Assembly (NCBI GenBank): GCA_948474755.1
Contig: CAOLHI010001848.1
Span: 124,001-188,000 of the forward strand
DNA: 64,000 bases
Origin: Ctenosaura bakeri
Lineage: Eukaryota > Chordata > Lepidosauria > Squamata > Iguanidae
Direction: 5' to 3'
Below are positions 45,056 through 56,470 of this stretch, in pieces. The translations under genes and the position numbers were made by a program. Position 1 is the stretch's first letter; every line of letters starts with the position of its first letter. The notes beneath the pieces are model-generated. The model was not told the DNA's origin, ran no database searches, and saw only the letters and a list, made by a program, of their open reading frames with translations.

Positions 45056-46803
45056 CCATATTGACAATTAGATTATTTCATATTTGTTTAATTTCCTTAG
45101 ATTTACCTTGTAAGTGTAAGTACATAAATCAATTGAAACAGTCAATATCAGACTCAGAGTTAGGCAAGCTCAGAGCTGAACAAGTCTGCAGCTAGAAATG
45201 TTACAGAGTGAGTAATAAATGGTACACTAGAGGTCTGGCACGAGTTGTTAAGAGACTGAAAAGAACTAAATATAAGCCTGATATATTTAGGCTTCAGTCC
45301 TAAACACACATTGGTGAACAAGTTCCACTAAACACAGTAAATAAACAACCATAGGATTGTTAAAAGTTATTTACAGTCCATTCCTACTCAGAAGACTCAG
45401 CAGGACTGAGTAGGATATATAGGACCAAGCTATAATAGGATTTAATTGTACAATTATTGATGTGCATTTAAAAGGGAGCCTGCTGTACAAAGAGTAGAGA
45501 TATAAAGAATATTCACAATTTTCATGTCCTCCAGGAGAAAGGGTACCTCAGCATGTTGGAACAGCTCAGTGTGAGAATATTCACATCCAAAGATTGAATC
45601 CTTTAGCACCTATCATATGTTGTAACAGAATATTGGTTTCTTAGAGAATATTTGCTTTTTTATTGTTTTAAATACCTCAACTACCATGTAAGGGTGAATT
45701 TACAATGATGTATAACCATTTGATAAACTAATGGTCACTGTTATGTCCTGCGGAGTGGTGATGAAAGTTGTGCCACATGTCACTAACCATACAGCATAAA
45801 GATGGGGAAGAAGAGAGTGATAAATTTCTCCATGAAGCTTGCTAGGATGTTATAGACTAGTATTTTGGGGGACAATGCAATATAGTAAGAGACATTCTGC
45901 ATTTTACCACTTCTTAAATGAGCATGTATATTTTTACTGGAGCTTGGAAAAAAAAAACTTTTTGGACTACAACTTTCATAATCTTGCAGCCAAAATAATA
46001 ACCCTTCCTGACCTGGTTTTTTGCTCCATAAATCTGTAAACAAGGTAGAATGCAAGATTTTTCTTATCACTTTGCTATACGCTATAGAGAAAAAGCTTGC
46101 TATCTGGTTACATGTGGACAATTTACCACGTGACAAATGCTTGTCTGTATCCATCCCAAGTATACATAAAGAGGGGTATCATTTTTAAAAAAAGTTTTGT
46201 TTATAAAGAGCTTCAATATAAAATTAATAAACACAGGGGCAAATCTTCAGCTATATGATCAAGTTGCAGTCTCTCTATCACATCCACTGAGGCCGCAGGA
46301 AAATCTCCATGTGACATGTGACAGTCTTCTTCTGCACTGGTTCAAATGTGGGGATCTGCTTCCCAGAAGCAAATAGACACAAAACCAGGCTTTAACTTTG
46401 TCTTCTTTTCTAAACATGGCATTAAGTTTTTTCCCCAACACTTTTTATGTCTGCTTTAGGGCTTTTCTTTCACCATTCAAGCAGCACAGAAACACAGTTA
46501 ATGAGACTATTTCTTGGTTAGAGTGAGAATGTTGGAGATCGGAGACAAATGAGGCCAAACCGTGGGAAGGTCTCACACAACTAAATCCAGAGATGGACTT
46601 CCAGAGACAGAACAACAGAATCCAGCAGAATTTGAAAGGGAAGACAATTCCTTTCTGTCTGTTGTGGTCCTCATGAACCTCAAAAGCTATCTCCGAATGA
46701 CTGAGTAACCCTGTCAATCCAGCTTTTAGGTAACCCAGAAGGCTGCAGAGATGAGCAGAGAGGAAGAACATTCTGTTTTAGCCACTATTGCAAAAGTAGA
46801 TTA
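45056..46803. other. Unique DNA with one small MITE fragment
   Basis: TTTTTGGACTACAACTTTCA near 45,960 looks like the tip of the CATCTGG foldback family. The 123-codon (45,783-46,154) and 108-codon (46,445-46,771) minus frames carry no motif I know and are not called. Confidence 0.35.
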
Positions 46804-46858
46804 GGCCCATAGGGTTGCCATAAATTGGAAATGACTCGAAGGCACACAACAACAATCA
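46804..46858 (+). mobile_element. SINE 3' tail only
   Basis: GGCCCATAGGGTTGCCATAA, ATTGGAAATGACTCGAAGGC and ACACAACAACAATC are the last 50 bp of the tRNA-derived SINE family. Confidence 0.8.
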
Positions 46859-46861
46859 TAC

Positions 46862-47706
46862 TGTTACGGCCCTACGCACCACCAAGATTGACATGGTTTA
46901 ATAGGCAAATATTATTTAATTGGCAGTATTAATTGGCATTGATATGAATTATACCTGAGATGACTGGAAGGTCAATCTGGAAGAGGCAGATTACTGACTC
47001 TAAACGTGAGATAGCAAGGCAGGTGAGCCATATCTACCTCCTAGGCAGAAACCAAAGTCATTCTCAGGCTAATAGTGTGGCCACTCTCGAGACAATAGGC
47101 TTAATGTCCACCAAAAGTGTGATTGTCTTAACCTTGATCCTGCACACCTGGACATTTCCTTATTGTCTTCCCAACTTCTTTACAATACTGAGCTATTACA
47201 ACAGCCATTATCCCTTTGTCACCTAAACACTGAAACTAGTAACTCTGTTCACACTTCATTGTTTGCGTTGCAATTCCCATTGTCTACTTGGCTGGGAGAG
47301 TGATTTACACTCGTTCCTGCAGGATATTTTTGGGGTATAAGAACCCCAAATTTTAAGCAGTTAAGCACAGTCTCTCACATTTCTGAGTGCCACGCTGTCT
47401 GTCTGTTTGATTCCCACATGAGAACTGTCCTTAGATGCCTACCTAAGCCATGCCACTGCTTTCCTTGCTGGTCTTCAGATCAGTAACTATTGCCTCAACC
47501 CTGAAAGTTCTCTATCTACACTTTCCTCGTGTTACCTTGAATTAGCTCTTGTGTGCATGAGTGAGTGTTTGCCTCTTTCCCTGCTTGTGTGAATTTCTTT
47601 CAATAAAACACATTTTACTTCATATTTGGCATCTCTGGCTGATTCTTTTCTGCAAGTACCCTGTATATATAGGTGGTAGATCTTATTAAGTTACCCCCCT
47701 TTCACA
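46862..47706 (+). mobile_element. Probable solo LTR, right end uncertain
   Basis: Begins TGTTACGGCCCTACGCACC directly after a SINE tail. Shows a TATA-like GGGGTATAAGAACCCC at about 47,331-47,346, then a polyadenylation signal CAATAAAACA at about 47,600, and a possible CA end in CCCCTTTCACA at 47,706. This is the U3-R-U5 order of an LTR on the plus strand. I could not match a TSD, so the right boundary may be wrong. The 88-codon frame inside is not a gene. Confidence 0.55.
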
Positions 47707-48194
47707 GGCATCCTGGTTTTTGACCTAGTTTATTCTTTGTTGTCTCATGGAGATACTGGCATCTCGTGTGGATCCTTGAGTCACCCATGTTTTAGAGTAA
47801 CAAAATGGACAACTGTTGTTTAAAAGTTCATGTTGCAACATTTACAATGCCACCTGCCCAGCTGAAGTTTTCAAATGTATTTTTTCATACAGCAAACATT
47901 AAAAAAACCTTTTTTCACACTCTTTTTTACTATAAATTATAAATTAGTATAAGCTGGAGATCAGTAAATAGGATGCCTAGCACTTTATTTTGGTCCCAGA
48001 ATTTTTTTTAAAAAAAGTTTCTTTCTTTCCTTCACAATATTTTAATCATACACCCAGTTATGAAAAGGTTGCAGCAAATTGTCCTGGACCCAGAGTTTAG
48101 CTGTGCACCTCATCCATCACACTAAAAAAAGTGTGTAACTTGGAAAATTTTACTTTTTTGTCTCTAGAGCAAAAATCAAGCAACACCACAATCA
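47707..48194. other. Unique DNA
   Basis: Nothing recognised. Confidence 0.35.
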
Positions 48195-48398
48195 AGGACT
48201 TTTCTGGACTCCATTGTTATAGTGCTGTTGTTCCACTTTCAACATCTGCTGGGATCCTGGGATTTTCAGTTTAGGGAGGGGTATTTAAAATTCTCAGACA
48301 GAGAGCTCTTTGGCCTCAGTAAACTACAAACCCCAGAATTCCACAGGAAGTCAAAAAATGGAATAATAGCATTATAACAGTGTAGTGCAGAAAGTCCC
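48195..48398. mobile_element. GGCC foldback MITE, full length
   Basis: AGGACTTTTCTGGACTCCAT on the left and AGTGTAGTGCAGAAAGTCCC on the right. Arms share TTCCACTTTCAACATCTGCT, and the centre has AAAATTCTCAGAC. The 3-bp flanks are TCA and TAA (one mismatch). Confidence 0.82.
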
Positions 48399-48499
48399 TA
48401 AGCTTATGGCTAACAAAAGTAAGTCTTCTTATATTCAGTAGGTCTTTACTTCCAGATAAATCTGTATGGAATTTTGCAGTATAGATTCTATCCCCTAAA

Positions 48500-48545
48500 T
48501 GATTTTTTTCTGAGTGCCCCTCTCTGGTGAAAAATAAATAAATAA
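48500..48545 (+). mobile_element. L2-like LINE/SINE 3' tail
   Basis: CTGAGTGCCCCTCTCTGGTG followed by AAATAAATAAATAAAGG is a LINE-type 3' tail; the body is absent. Confidence 0.5.
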
Positions 48546-49829
48546 AGGCTATCTGTCTGTCTCCCACATTACTTCACATAATAAGCAATATGAAATCACA
48601 TCTCGGTCATGATGACAACTTCTCTTCTTTTCATATATATTACTTGATACATGTTCATGTAAATTGATCAAATGATTGTTACTATTAATGACAGATCTAT
48701 TATTTTCTATAAAGTTTGCTCCTTTTTTTCAATTGTAAAGTTGATCTTGTGTATATCTGTACTAGTCTGTGTTTGCCTTGGGTTTAAAGGAGCTAGGGTG
48801 CTGAACCAATCCCCAAGGTCAGTTCAGCAACTTGGAGTGCTCCTTTAATGTTCAGACCAAAACCTGAAGTGGATTCGCAGCCCAGCTGACATCAGAGTCA
48901 CCAGCCACAACTTACTATGAACAACTTTTGCAAGTGCTTTCCCCTTACATATACCTTTTTTTTTTTTTTTGCACAGGGGCCACTCTTTCACATGAACATG
49001 TGTTTGTCTAAAAGGTGTACCATTGGTTCACTGAAGCCGTAGTGGTCTTCTGTCCGTAAAAGATTATGAAGATGTACAATGCAAATTCAGAGCTAGGGAT
49101 ATATAGATTAATTCACATTATTTTCTCGCCTCAGTGCAGAAACAGCCCACTGGGGGAAAAAAGACAACCATTGCAAGATTTTTTACATTTTGGTTGGAGA
49201 CTTGGTAGGTTTCTTGGTTTATGTTTTTGGTGAATATGATATATATGTCTACAGAACTTTATTTTATTATTTTTTTCCATTACTTTTTTTTACTGCCTCA
49301 TGAATATGATACAACATGTCAATCAGCTACGTTTTCCACTCCACTTCTCTCTCTTGCAAATCTTATTTTATGGCCCTAAATATATACCATTATCAATCAC
49401 CATGAGTATAGTCTGTCTTTGAAGTACTGATCCATGGGTCTTATGTCATCTCTATTGTTCAAAACATTTTTTTCCAGAAGGATGTTTGAGCAAGTGGCAA
49501 TTTAAGTCCAGAGTTTTCACAGGTATCATAAACGATGAAAAGCATCTGCATTTCTTCAGCAGTACCCTCTTTAATTTCTGCTCTTGATAATCTAACTTTA
49601 TATATTAACTTTCCTGATTATGCTATGGACCACACTCTAACTAGCTACCCTTATGTAGACAGACCTTTTAGAGGTTTTGCTGTTTTTAATCTTGCAATGC
49701 TAAACAAAAGATCTATGCTGTCTTTGTAGAATGAATGTTCTTTTTCATTTTCAAATATCCAATTCAATGAAGTTTCTTGTCTACTCACAAATAAGTCCTA
49801 CAGAATTTGATTACTCCCAGACCCAGAAT
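48546..49829. other. Unique AT-rich DNA
   Basis: No features recognised beyond poly-T runs near 48,957-48,971. Confidence 0.35.
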
Positions 49830-49834
49830 GGTGC

Positions 49835-49995
49835 AATGCTCTATGTGGTGGACTAGAACTCTGGGATACTGGGGTTCAAAACCTTGCTTAGCTATGGAAA
49901 CCCACTGGGTGACTTTGGGCAAGTTGCACTCTTTTAGCCTCAGAGGAAGGCAATGGCAAACACTCCCCACACAAATCTTGCCAAGAAAACCCTAG
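49835..49995 (+). mobile_element. tRNA-derived SINE, 3' truncated
   Basis: GGTGGACTAGAACTCTGGGA, GGGTTCAAAACC (box B region), GAAACCCACTGGGTGACTTT, GGGCAAGTTGCACTC, AGCCTCAGAGGAAGGCAATG and TCTTGCCAAGAAAACCCTAG. It stops before the usual tail. Confidence 0.8.
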
Positions 49996-51588
49996 TGGAG
50001 GGATGCCAGATAGGAGGACATAGGATTGCCTACGAATGTTGGCTTCATATGATAGTTACGTTTTTAATAAGATTTTCAAGAGTCCCCTTTATAGTCCCCC
50101 TTGCCTGCATGCACATTCTGACTTTACTTAGATAAGATTCTCCTTTCTTGGAGAAATTCTATGAGTTCACAGCTAACATCAATTTCATGGCTAACTAATT
50201 ATATTTCCCACCTTCGGTACATAGGTTTATGATTGCTAAACTACATGAAATGGTAAAGGAAGAATATAATTAACATCATACCTGCCCTGAAGAGCAGCAG
50301 GATAGACAGCTTGGACCTGACTTTTTCTCTTGGGAAGTAGAGTGTTTAAGATGTCTTTGTTTTTGGATGTTCTATGGATAGTTACAGAAAGGAATGTGGA
50401 TCATGGGGGTGTAAAGTGGTGTGAAATTTCCTTGGGCATTTAGAGCTCATATGATAATTAGAACAGAGTTAGAATATTAATGCATATCTAATAATAATAG
50501 TCATCAGTAGCAGTAGCCTGTTACTCTGGTCCCATGCACATACCAACCTGGAAGTAACTTTGTAGTGCAGACTTGAATGGTTATCTATAACACATTTCTA
50601 TATGATGTGTGTGTGTGTGTGTTTATTGATATTAATGGGACTTACTTAATGGGACTTATATTAATAATAGAAATAGTCCTCCCCCTCCCCCTCCTCCTCC
50701 TCCTCTTCCATCATCATCATCACCATCACCATCATTTTACCATCGTCATCATCCTATCACTCTGATCTCATCCCTGGTAGTAATCCTACTTTGTAGTCAG
50801 AACTAGGATGGTTATCTATATCAGATGTATATCTATTCACATACTTAGGTACTAGTGACTATACATTTTTTATGGGCATCATATGTTAAACAAAAGCTTT
50901 TTTTTTTCCAGGAGCCTTTGCTGTGAAAGGGCTTAATGTCTCCAAAAACATGCTGTGATTTTTATTTAATGCCCTCACCTATGGCCTGAGCAACACTCCA
51001 AAGGCATGCCCTCTGCTTTCTTACATCATTCCCTCAAATCAGGAATGGGGAGGAAAGTATTTCTGGAGGTCACAGAGCAGAGGAAAAACACAAGCAAACA
51101 GGAACATTCTGTTTTTGTTTTTGTTTTCTCTTAATCTTTTCTGAAATATTTCACGTTCACTCCTGCACAGCAATAAAGCATGAGGCAGCAAGGTGTAATG
51201 TAGGGAAATTTGATATACCATTATTGCTTTTCCACAATAATAAGGGAACTGAAGAGAAAGCAAGAACTTGTTTATTCAGTCTATACCAAATGCTAACATT
51301 TATTTCATCCCGGAGTAGAAGTACACATCTACAGAATTTACAGGATGTGTTAGATATGAACCAAAGGAAAATTCTGTGAGAATATGAAGAAATGCTCTTG
51401 GATAATCTGTCTATAGAAGAAACATAGTCAGTTATGGTCTCTGCAGTAGTGCTGATTGTGCTATAGGAACATAGGAAATGCTGGCTTTGCTTAGACACCA
51501 AATTAAAAACAAAATGTGGCTATTCATTAGAGCCATTGAGGCCTAACTGATTCAATCCAAATTATTAATACACATAATTTAAATAGGC
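49996..51588. other. Unique DNA with microsatellites
   Basis: (GT)n at 50,606-50,622 and a (CCT)n/(CATCAC)n tract at about 50,683-50,750. The 114-codon minus frame at 51,157-51,501 lacks motifs. Confidence 0.4.
50683..50750. repeat. (CCT)n(CAT)n compound repeat
   Basis: CTCCCCCTCCTCCTCCTCCT then ATCATCATCATCACCATCAC, ending near 50,750. Confidence 0.9.
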
Positions 51589-51591
51589 TGT

Positions 51592-52269
51592 GGCCAGTTC
51601 CGCACAAGGTCGATACATCGTAGTAGCATCGAATCCTCACCCTCACGTCTGCACATTGAACCATTTTAGTGTCATAGTTTTCCTTGTGGTTCTGCACATT
51701 TTCAGCTCCTAGAATGGTTCACTGCGATGCAAAACCACTGTATGTGAAAACTGGAAAAACTCTGATGTAAATCTCCCAAACTGGTTCTGCTTTGGTTTCT
51801 GCCTACATGCAGAAGTATAACATCTATTGACATCACAGAAGTGGTTGGCTATGGGCATTTTCAGGCTGTCTCTTCCATCATTTCCATCCCTATTTCTCTC
51901 CACCCATCAAAGGACAGGCTGCTATCATTATTGTCTTCGTGCATTAAACAGACAGCAGGAAGAGAGTGGATCTGGTAATGAACTGTTAAGGCTGATTTTT
52001 TACATGTATCAACAAACATACATATCTACACACAAATGTGGCAATGCAGAAATGTGTTTAAAATATGTGTGTGTGTGTGTGTTTTAAAAACCAGACCAAT
52101 CTGTGATGGCAGGGCTGGGCGAGAGAGGGGAATGGGAGCTGCCAGGGATTTGCTCTTGTGGATGCAGCAACAGCTGATCTCCCCAGTAGCATGATGTAAA
52201 TGGAGGAGTATAAAAACACTTTTCCTGACATGCGGTGAACCATTCCTCCCCTCTCGTGTGGAAATGGCC
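51592..52269. mobile_element. 678-bp GGCC-ended element with 3-bp TSD TGT
   Basis: The left terminus GGCCAGTTCCGCACAAGG matches, inverted, the right terminus CCTCTCGTGTGGAAATGGCC. TGT flanks both sides (51,589-51,591 and 52,270-52,272). Unlike the foldback copies the interior is not palindromic and holds no recognisable transposase frame. A (GT)n array lies at 52,066-52,082. This may be a longer member of the same superfamily. Confidence 0.7.
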
Positions 52270-52379
52270 TGTGTTTGTCAACTTGTTTAATGTGTTTTTA
52301 GTCTATTGAAATTATTTCCACTGTTTAAAATCTGCTAATATTGATTTTACTTGTCTGCTGCCCTGACATGATAAACATC

Positions 52380-52668
52380 CCATTGAACTCTCTCAGGAAA
52401 CCAAGATGACTAAACTGAGACTGTTGTAATTTGGACAGATCACGAGAAGACCCAACTCACTAAAAAAGGCAATAATGCTTGGTAAAGTAGAAAGCAGTAC
52501 GGAATGAGGACAACTATATTACAGATGGATAGACTCAATCATGGAAGACATCTCTGAATCTGTGAGTCCTGAGTGGGGTGTTTGAGGACATTGTGGTTTG
52601 TGGGTCTTTCATCAATAGGCTCACTACAAGTTGAGGTTGACCTGATGGCAGTTAACAACAATAAATAT
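52380..52668 (+). mobile_element. Non-LTR LINE 3' ORF relic with tail
   Basis: GGACAGATCACGAGAAGACC, GCAATAATGCTTGGTAAAGT, TTACAGATGGATAGACTCAA and the tail GTTGACCTGATGGCAGTTAA then CAACAATAA parallel 28,613-28,830. Conceptual translation gives the L-G-K and W-I-D-S-I blocks of a LINE polymerase C-terminus. Frame broken. Class uncertain. Confidence 0.55.
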
Positions 52669-52767
52669 TTTGCTGCATAAAATAAAAATAAACAGGTTAA
52701 ATTGTTTGTTCTGGTCAGGCAGTGGCTCTCTGGAGTCTCAGGTACAAATCTTTACTATTAGTTGCTA

Positions 52768-53255
52768 TGTTACTGTTGTTGTATCCCCTCAAGTTGTTTC
52801 TGATTTGTTTCTGATCTGTTGTTTCTGGGAGCTCTGGTGGCGCAGTGGTTAAATGTTAGTACTGCAACCACAAGGTTGTGAGTTCAATCCTGCCTGGCTG
52901 CAAGGTTGACTCAGCCTTCCATCCTTCCGCAGGTTGGTAAAATGAGTACCCAGCTTGTTGGGGGCAATTAGCTAAAATATATTGTAAACCGCTTAGATAA
53001 CACTCAGTTGATAAGTGGTATAGAAGTAAATGCTATTGCTATACTGCTATTGATTTATGGCAACTCTAAAGTGAACCCATTATGGAGTTTTCTCAGCAAA
53101 ATTTGTTCAGAGGGAGTTTGCCTTTGCCCTCCTCTAAGGCTGAGACACTGTAACTTGTCCAAGGTGACCCAGTGGATTTCCATGGCTAAGCAGGGAGTGG
53201 AATTCTGTTCTCCAGAGTCATTGTCCAACACTCAAACTACTACATCACACTGGCT
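52768..53255 (-). mobile_element. tRNA-derived SINE (-) split by a Sauria SINE
   Basis: The SINE tail end (TGTTGTTGTATCCCCTCAAG, TTGTTTCTGATTT) at 52,775-52,811 is followed, after the inserted Sauria SINE, by TGATTTATGGCAACTCTAAA, TTTGCCTTTGCCCTCCTCTA, AAGGTGACCCAGTGGATTTC and AACTACTACATCACACTGGC. TGATTT occurs on both sides of the insert and is probably the target duplication. Confidence 0.8.
52829..53040 (+). mobile_element. Sauria SINE with BovB-like tail
   Basis: GAGCTCTGGTGGCGCAGTGG (box A), GTGAGTTCAATCCTGCC (box B), CTCAGCCTTCCATCCTTCC and GGTAAAATGAGTACCCAGCT. The 3' end TTGTAAACCGCTTAGATAAC...GTAAATGCTATTGCTAT is the BovB-LINE-related tail that marks Sauria SINEs. This is the strongest single indicator of a squamate genome in the window. 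Confidence 0.9.
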
Positions 53256-53740
53256 CACATAAGTTGCTATAGTTCCTTGAACTGGAAATGCTAGAGATTG
53301 AACCTGGGATCATCTATATGTATGCTCTGCCGCTAAGTGTACTTCTTCATCAGGTGAAGTCACACAACCAGTTTTCCCACTACAACTGAGTTCCCTCTCA
53401 TGGTTATCATGATCCACATGAACACCAACTCTTCGGCACCAGCTTGCTAAGGTTTTTATTAAACAGAATAAAAACTGGCAGGAAAGCAAGATTAAAACCA
53501 GCTGAGTTCACTTTTATTTTCTTGAACTGTATGTGGGCAGGAGTGCGATTTGGCCTTTTACGAAGATCAAACATATAGGAAGCCTAAACTCTTGTTAAAA
53601 TAAATATTTCAAGCAATTTACTTAAGATAAATTTTATTTTTTAAATACAGGACAACATTCATGTATGAAGCAGCATGAGACTAATACAATTCTATTTTTA
53701 GTGATTGCCAACATTCTTTTCTACAAGAATTCGTCCCACG
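53256..53740. other. Unique DNA
   Basis: Nothing recognised. Confidence 0.35.
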
Positions 53741-53744
53741 CTGC

Positions 53745-54107
53745 CTAGCTTGCTATGGTGGTGGTGGGGATGGCCTTTGCCGCCCTCCCACGCCACGAGA
53801 TCACGCTGCATTGGCCGACGGGAGGAGGAGGGGCAGGGCTCAGTATTTGGAGCCCGCCCCTCCTCCCCGTCGGCCATTCTCGTCGATCCAGGCGAAGGAG
53901 GAGGTCGATCAGCCCTGGGCGGAGGTGCCACACGGCTGATTTGAGGCCTGTTCAGGCCTTCCTCCTTCGCTGGGACCCAGGGGCTCCTGCAGCGTCCAGG
54001 CCTTTTCGGGTGGATGGAGGTGGTGGCCGCCTTGGCGGCCGCCCAGGTAAGGCCTCAGCCACTTCGCTGCGGCCGCGTCGGTGCCGGCGGCAGGGTACTG
54101 GGCATTA
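53745..54107. other. CpG-rich island with 25-bp hairpin and splice-donor motif
   Basis: About 360 bp of very GC- and CpG-rich DNA with sharp edges in AT-rich surroundings. It contains an inverted repeat (53,813-53,840 with 53,851-53,875; tip GGCCGACGGG, loop CAGTATTTGG) and GCCCAGGTAAGGCC at 54,042-54,055, a good 5' splice site. Near the left edge, TTTGCCGCCCTCCCACG and ACGAGATCAC resemble the inverted 3' end of the YR retrotransposon at 59,240-59,286. It could be a transposon end or a CpG-island promoter with a first exon. Frames up to 126 codons on both strands are not distinguishable from GC-rich chance. Confidence 0.5.
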
Positions 54108-54364
54108 TTTGCAGCATTTATTATCTCAACAGTAAGAATCTATAGAGTGGAGCTGTGTTGTCACCAGTGTTGATTATTGTAATGCAGCAGAGGGCATATT
54201 TATGTTTGACAACCAGCCAGAACAGTTAAAATTTGTAGATATTCTGAAATGCAGGAATGTAAATTTTCATGAGTTGTATCCTCATAGGCAAGAATGAGTA
54301 ATATTGCTATAGGTCTTCAAATTATACAGCATTTACATAGTATTTCATCTTAGTATCTTCACTG

Positions 54365-54420
54365 AGGCCGTTTTAGCACTACGGCTGGGGCGGACCTTCC
54401 TGCCAGGCCAGTGAATGTTT
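54365..54420. mobile_element. GGCC-type end fragment
   Basis: GAGGCCGTTTTAGCACTACG resembles the GGCCATTTCCGCACTA tip of the GGCC family; only this end is visible. Confidence 0.3.
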
Positions 54421-54619
54421 TGTACCTGGGGAGGAAGGGGTGCATTTCAGGCAACAAATTGTTTTAGAAGAACCCCTAGTTACTTTTCTGTAAAGTGTCC
54501 CAATATTTTATGGGAAGATTGCTGTATGACAAGTGTTATCACGCACTCTTGATGATATACTATAACACAGAGAAACTTCAGAGTCCAAAAGCTTGGAAGA
54601 ATGAGACACATAGGCAAGG

Positions 54620-54785
54620 GGCCTATTCACACTACACAGTTAAAGTGCTATGATTCTACTTTGACTGTCATGGCTGCCAGCTATGGAATGCTGCAGTTTA
54701 TGAAGCAGTGGTTACAATTTGCAGTCAGAGAGGACTGCAAACCCCAGGATTTTACTGGTTGTTGCCATGGCAAACACAAGTAAGA
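54620..54785. mobile_element. Decayed GGCC foldback copy
   Basis: GGGCCTATTCACACTACACA, GTTAAAGTGCTATGATTCTA and AGAGGACTGCAAACCCCAGG fit the arm order of the family; the right tip is missing. Confidence 0.6.
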
Positions 54786-54789
54786 TACA

Positions 54790-56150
54790 GAATATCTTTG
54801 CAAACTGAAGAACTGGGTTGGAAGCTAACTGCACTCTAATAATGGATAAGTATTATTTTAGTGTTAGGAAGTGCTGCAGCATCAGCCTTCAGTTACAGAT
54901 CCCAGGTTTTGGTCTGTAGATATCCGTGCAAGGATGATAAAGTTATCTGGAATTGCTTAGGGCAAAATCGAAGACATTTCTGCCCAAACCTGTGATTACT
55001 GTAGAACTCTTTGTTTTATGGACAAATCTTGGTCCATAATATATAGTAGAATGATCCTGAGCTTGCATTATATTAAGGAAAACATATCTAGTTCAGAGGG
55101 ACAATCTGGCACAGGCACATTTCAATGCCGCACTTTTTCCATGAGGGCAGAACTCATTATCTTCCATACCAGCAGCCTTCATCTCTGATGAACGGCCTCA
55201 ACTCTTACAGAAGCGTAGTCCTGAATAGTCTGTCTAGTTCTGGGTTGAGTTTGCCTCTATTCCAGTTCCAGTTCACTTTCCCTTCTGCTCTGAACTTCCA
55301 GACCAACCGCCTGTTATGCTTTGGCTGGTTCAGCCCTCTCATCAGTATTTGTTATTTACTTGCTATCAAACTACTGGTGTCATAATTAATAGAAGGGGGC
55401 GGAGAGTTGGCCTGTCATATGGGATAATGCATTAACTTCCTTCACTGATAGGGCCTTCTACATTCAGACTAACAGTACAATACTATTGCTGACACTGCTT
55501 TCTGTTTTTGCTTTGATCCCTTTGCACAGGCAGTGATGGTGTACAGAGCAACCAGACCCAAACTCCTGACTCTGAAGGATTCTTCCTCAGAACCAGGCAC
55601 TGTGGGGAGGATGCCCTGGAAGTTTGCCTTTGTCTAATAGACAACAATCGGCTCTGTGTTTTTCTCTGCATTCTCTTCAGGAGATTCTGTGCAGTTTCTG
55701 AATTTTGGAGAGGTCTTTTGGGGCCTTTAACAGCTGCTGTATCTAACAGGCCAAGATCTATCACTGGTCTTTCCTTTAGTAATTATACTTGATACAGCAA
55801 TAAAGTAATACTATGGCTGGATACACAGTGGACTAAATAGGCATCTAAAGCAAGTGGTTCTTCTAGTGGATTAAAAGACGTTTATGCCAGATGCCAGTAC
55901 ATCGGCATCCAACAAGTAATGTAGGTTTTCATCAGGGTAGTTTTGTTTTCTTCCTGTTAGTATTGAGCATCAGTGAAATGAAAGGAATGGAAAAGAAGGT
56001 CAGGAATCAGCCACCTTCTTTACCTTCTTTTACTAAATCCATGATAAATCATATTCAAGACCAAAGAAAAACATGAACCAAGGGGGAAATCTATGAGCAC
56101 ACTTCTGTGTACCAACAGCAACTCAAATGTGCCATGGTACACAGAAGAGG
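54790..56150. other. Unique DNA upstream of the YR element
   Basis: No gag-like or other recognisable domain. The 93-codon minus frame at 55,483-55,764 is hydrophilic and basic but unrecognised. The transition to retrotransposon sequence near 56,150 is abrupt, consistent with 5' truncation. Confidence 0.35.
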
Positions 56151-56151
56151 T

Positions 56152-56470
56152 ATGTTCAGTTAGGTATATTTCATTTGATACAGCAGTGCGGGTGGTGCGC
56201 AGGCATGGGGTTTGGGCTGAGCTGGCCAAAGCAGATATCAAGTCAGCCTTCCGCCTACTACATGTGCACCCAACCAGTTTTGAACTTTTGGGGTTTACCT
56301 TTGAGGTTAAATTTTACGTTGAACACTCCCTCCTGATGGGACGTTCGGGTCGTGTTTTGCCTTTGAGACGTTCAGTACCTTTTTGGATGGGTCATTAAAA
56401 GGAAATTAGGCCTTCAGGGCTTTGTGCAACATTGAGATGATTTTCTATTGTTGGACTCCGGGCAATGCGC
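56152..56470 (+). pseudogene. YR-retrotransposon reverse transcriptase, broken
   Basis: SVRYISFDTAVRVVRR (about 56,156-56,203) and LAKADIKSAFRLLHVHP (about 56,222-56,272) are the palm entry block of DIRS/Ngaro RT, with the first catalytic Asp in ADIKSAF. A frameshift near 56,340 separates this from FETFSTFLDG in another frame. The (Y/F)xDD box is destroyed: QH-stop-DDFLLLDSG near 56,430-56,460, the tyrosine lost and its neighbour now a stop. The copy is catalytically dead. Confidence 0.85.

Noticed and set aside
55483..55764. 93-codon basic minus frame as a captured exon
   Set aside because: I could not recognise any family and the overlapping plus frames are equally plausible; insufficient support.
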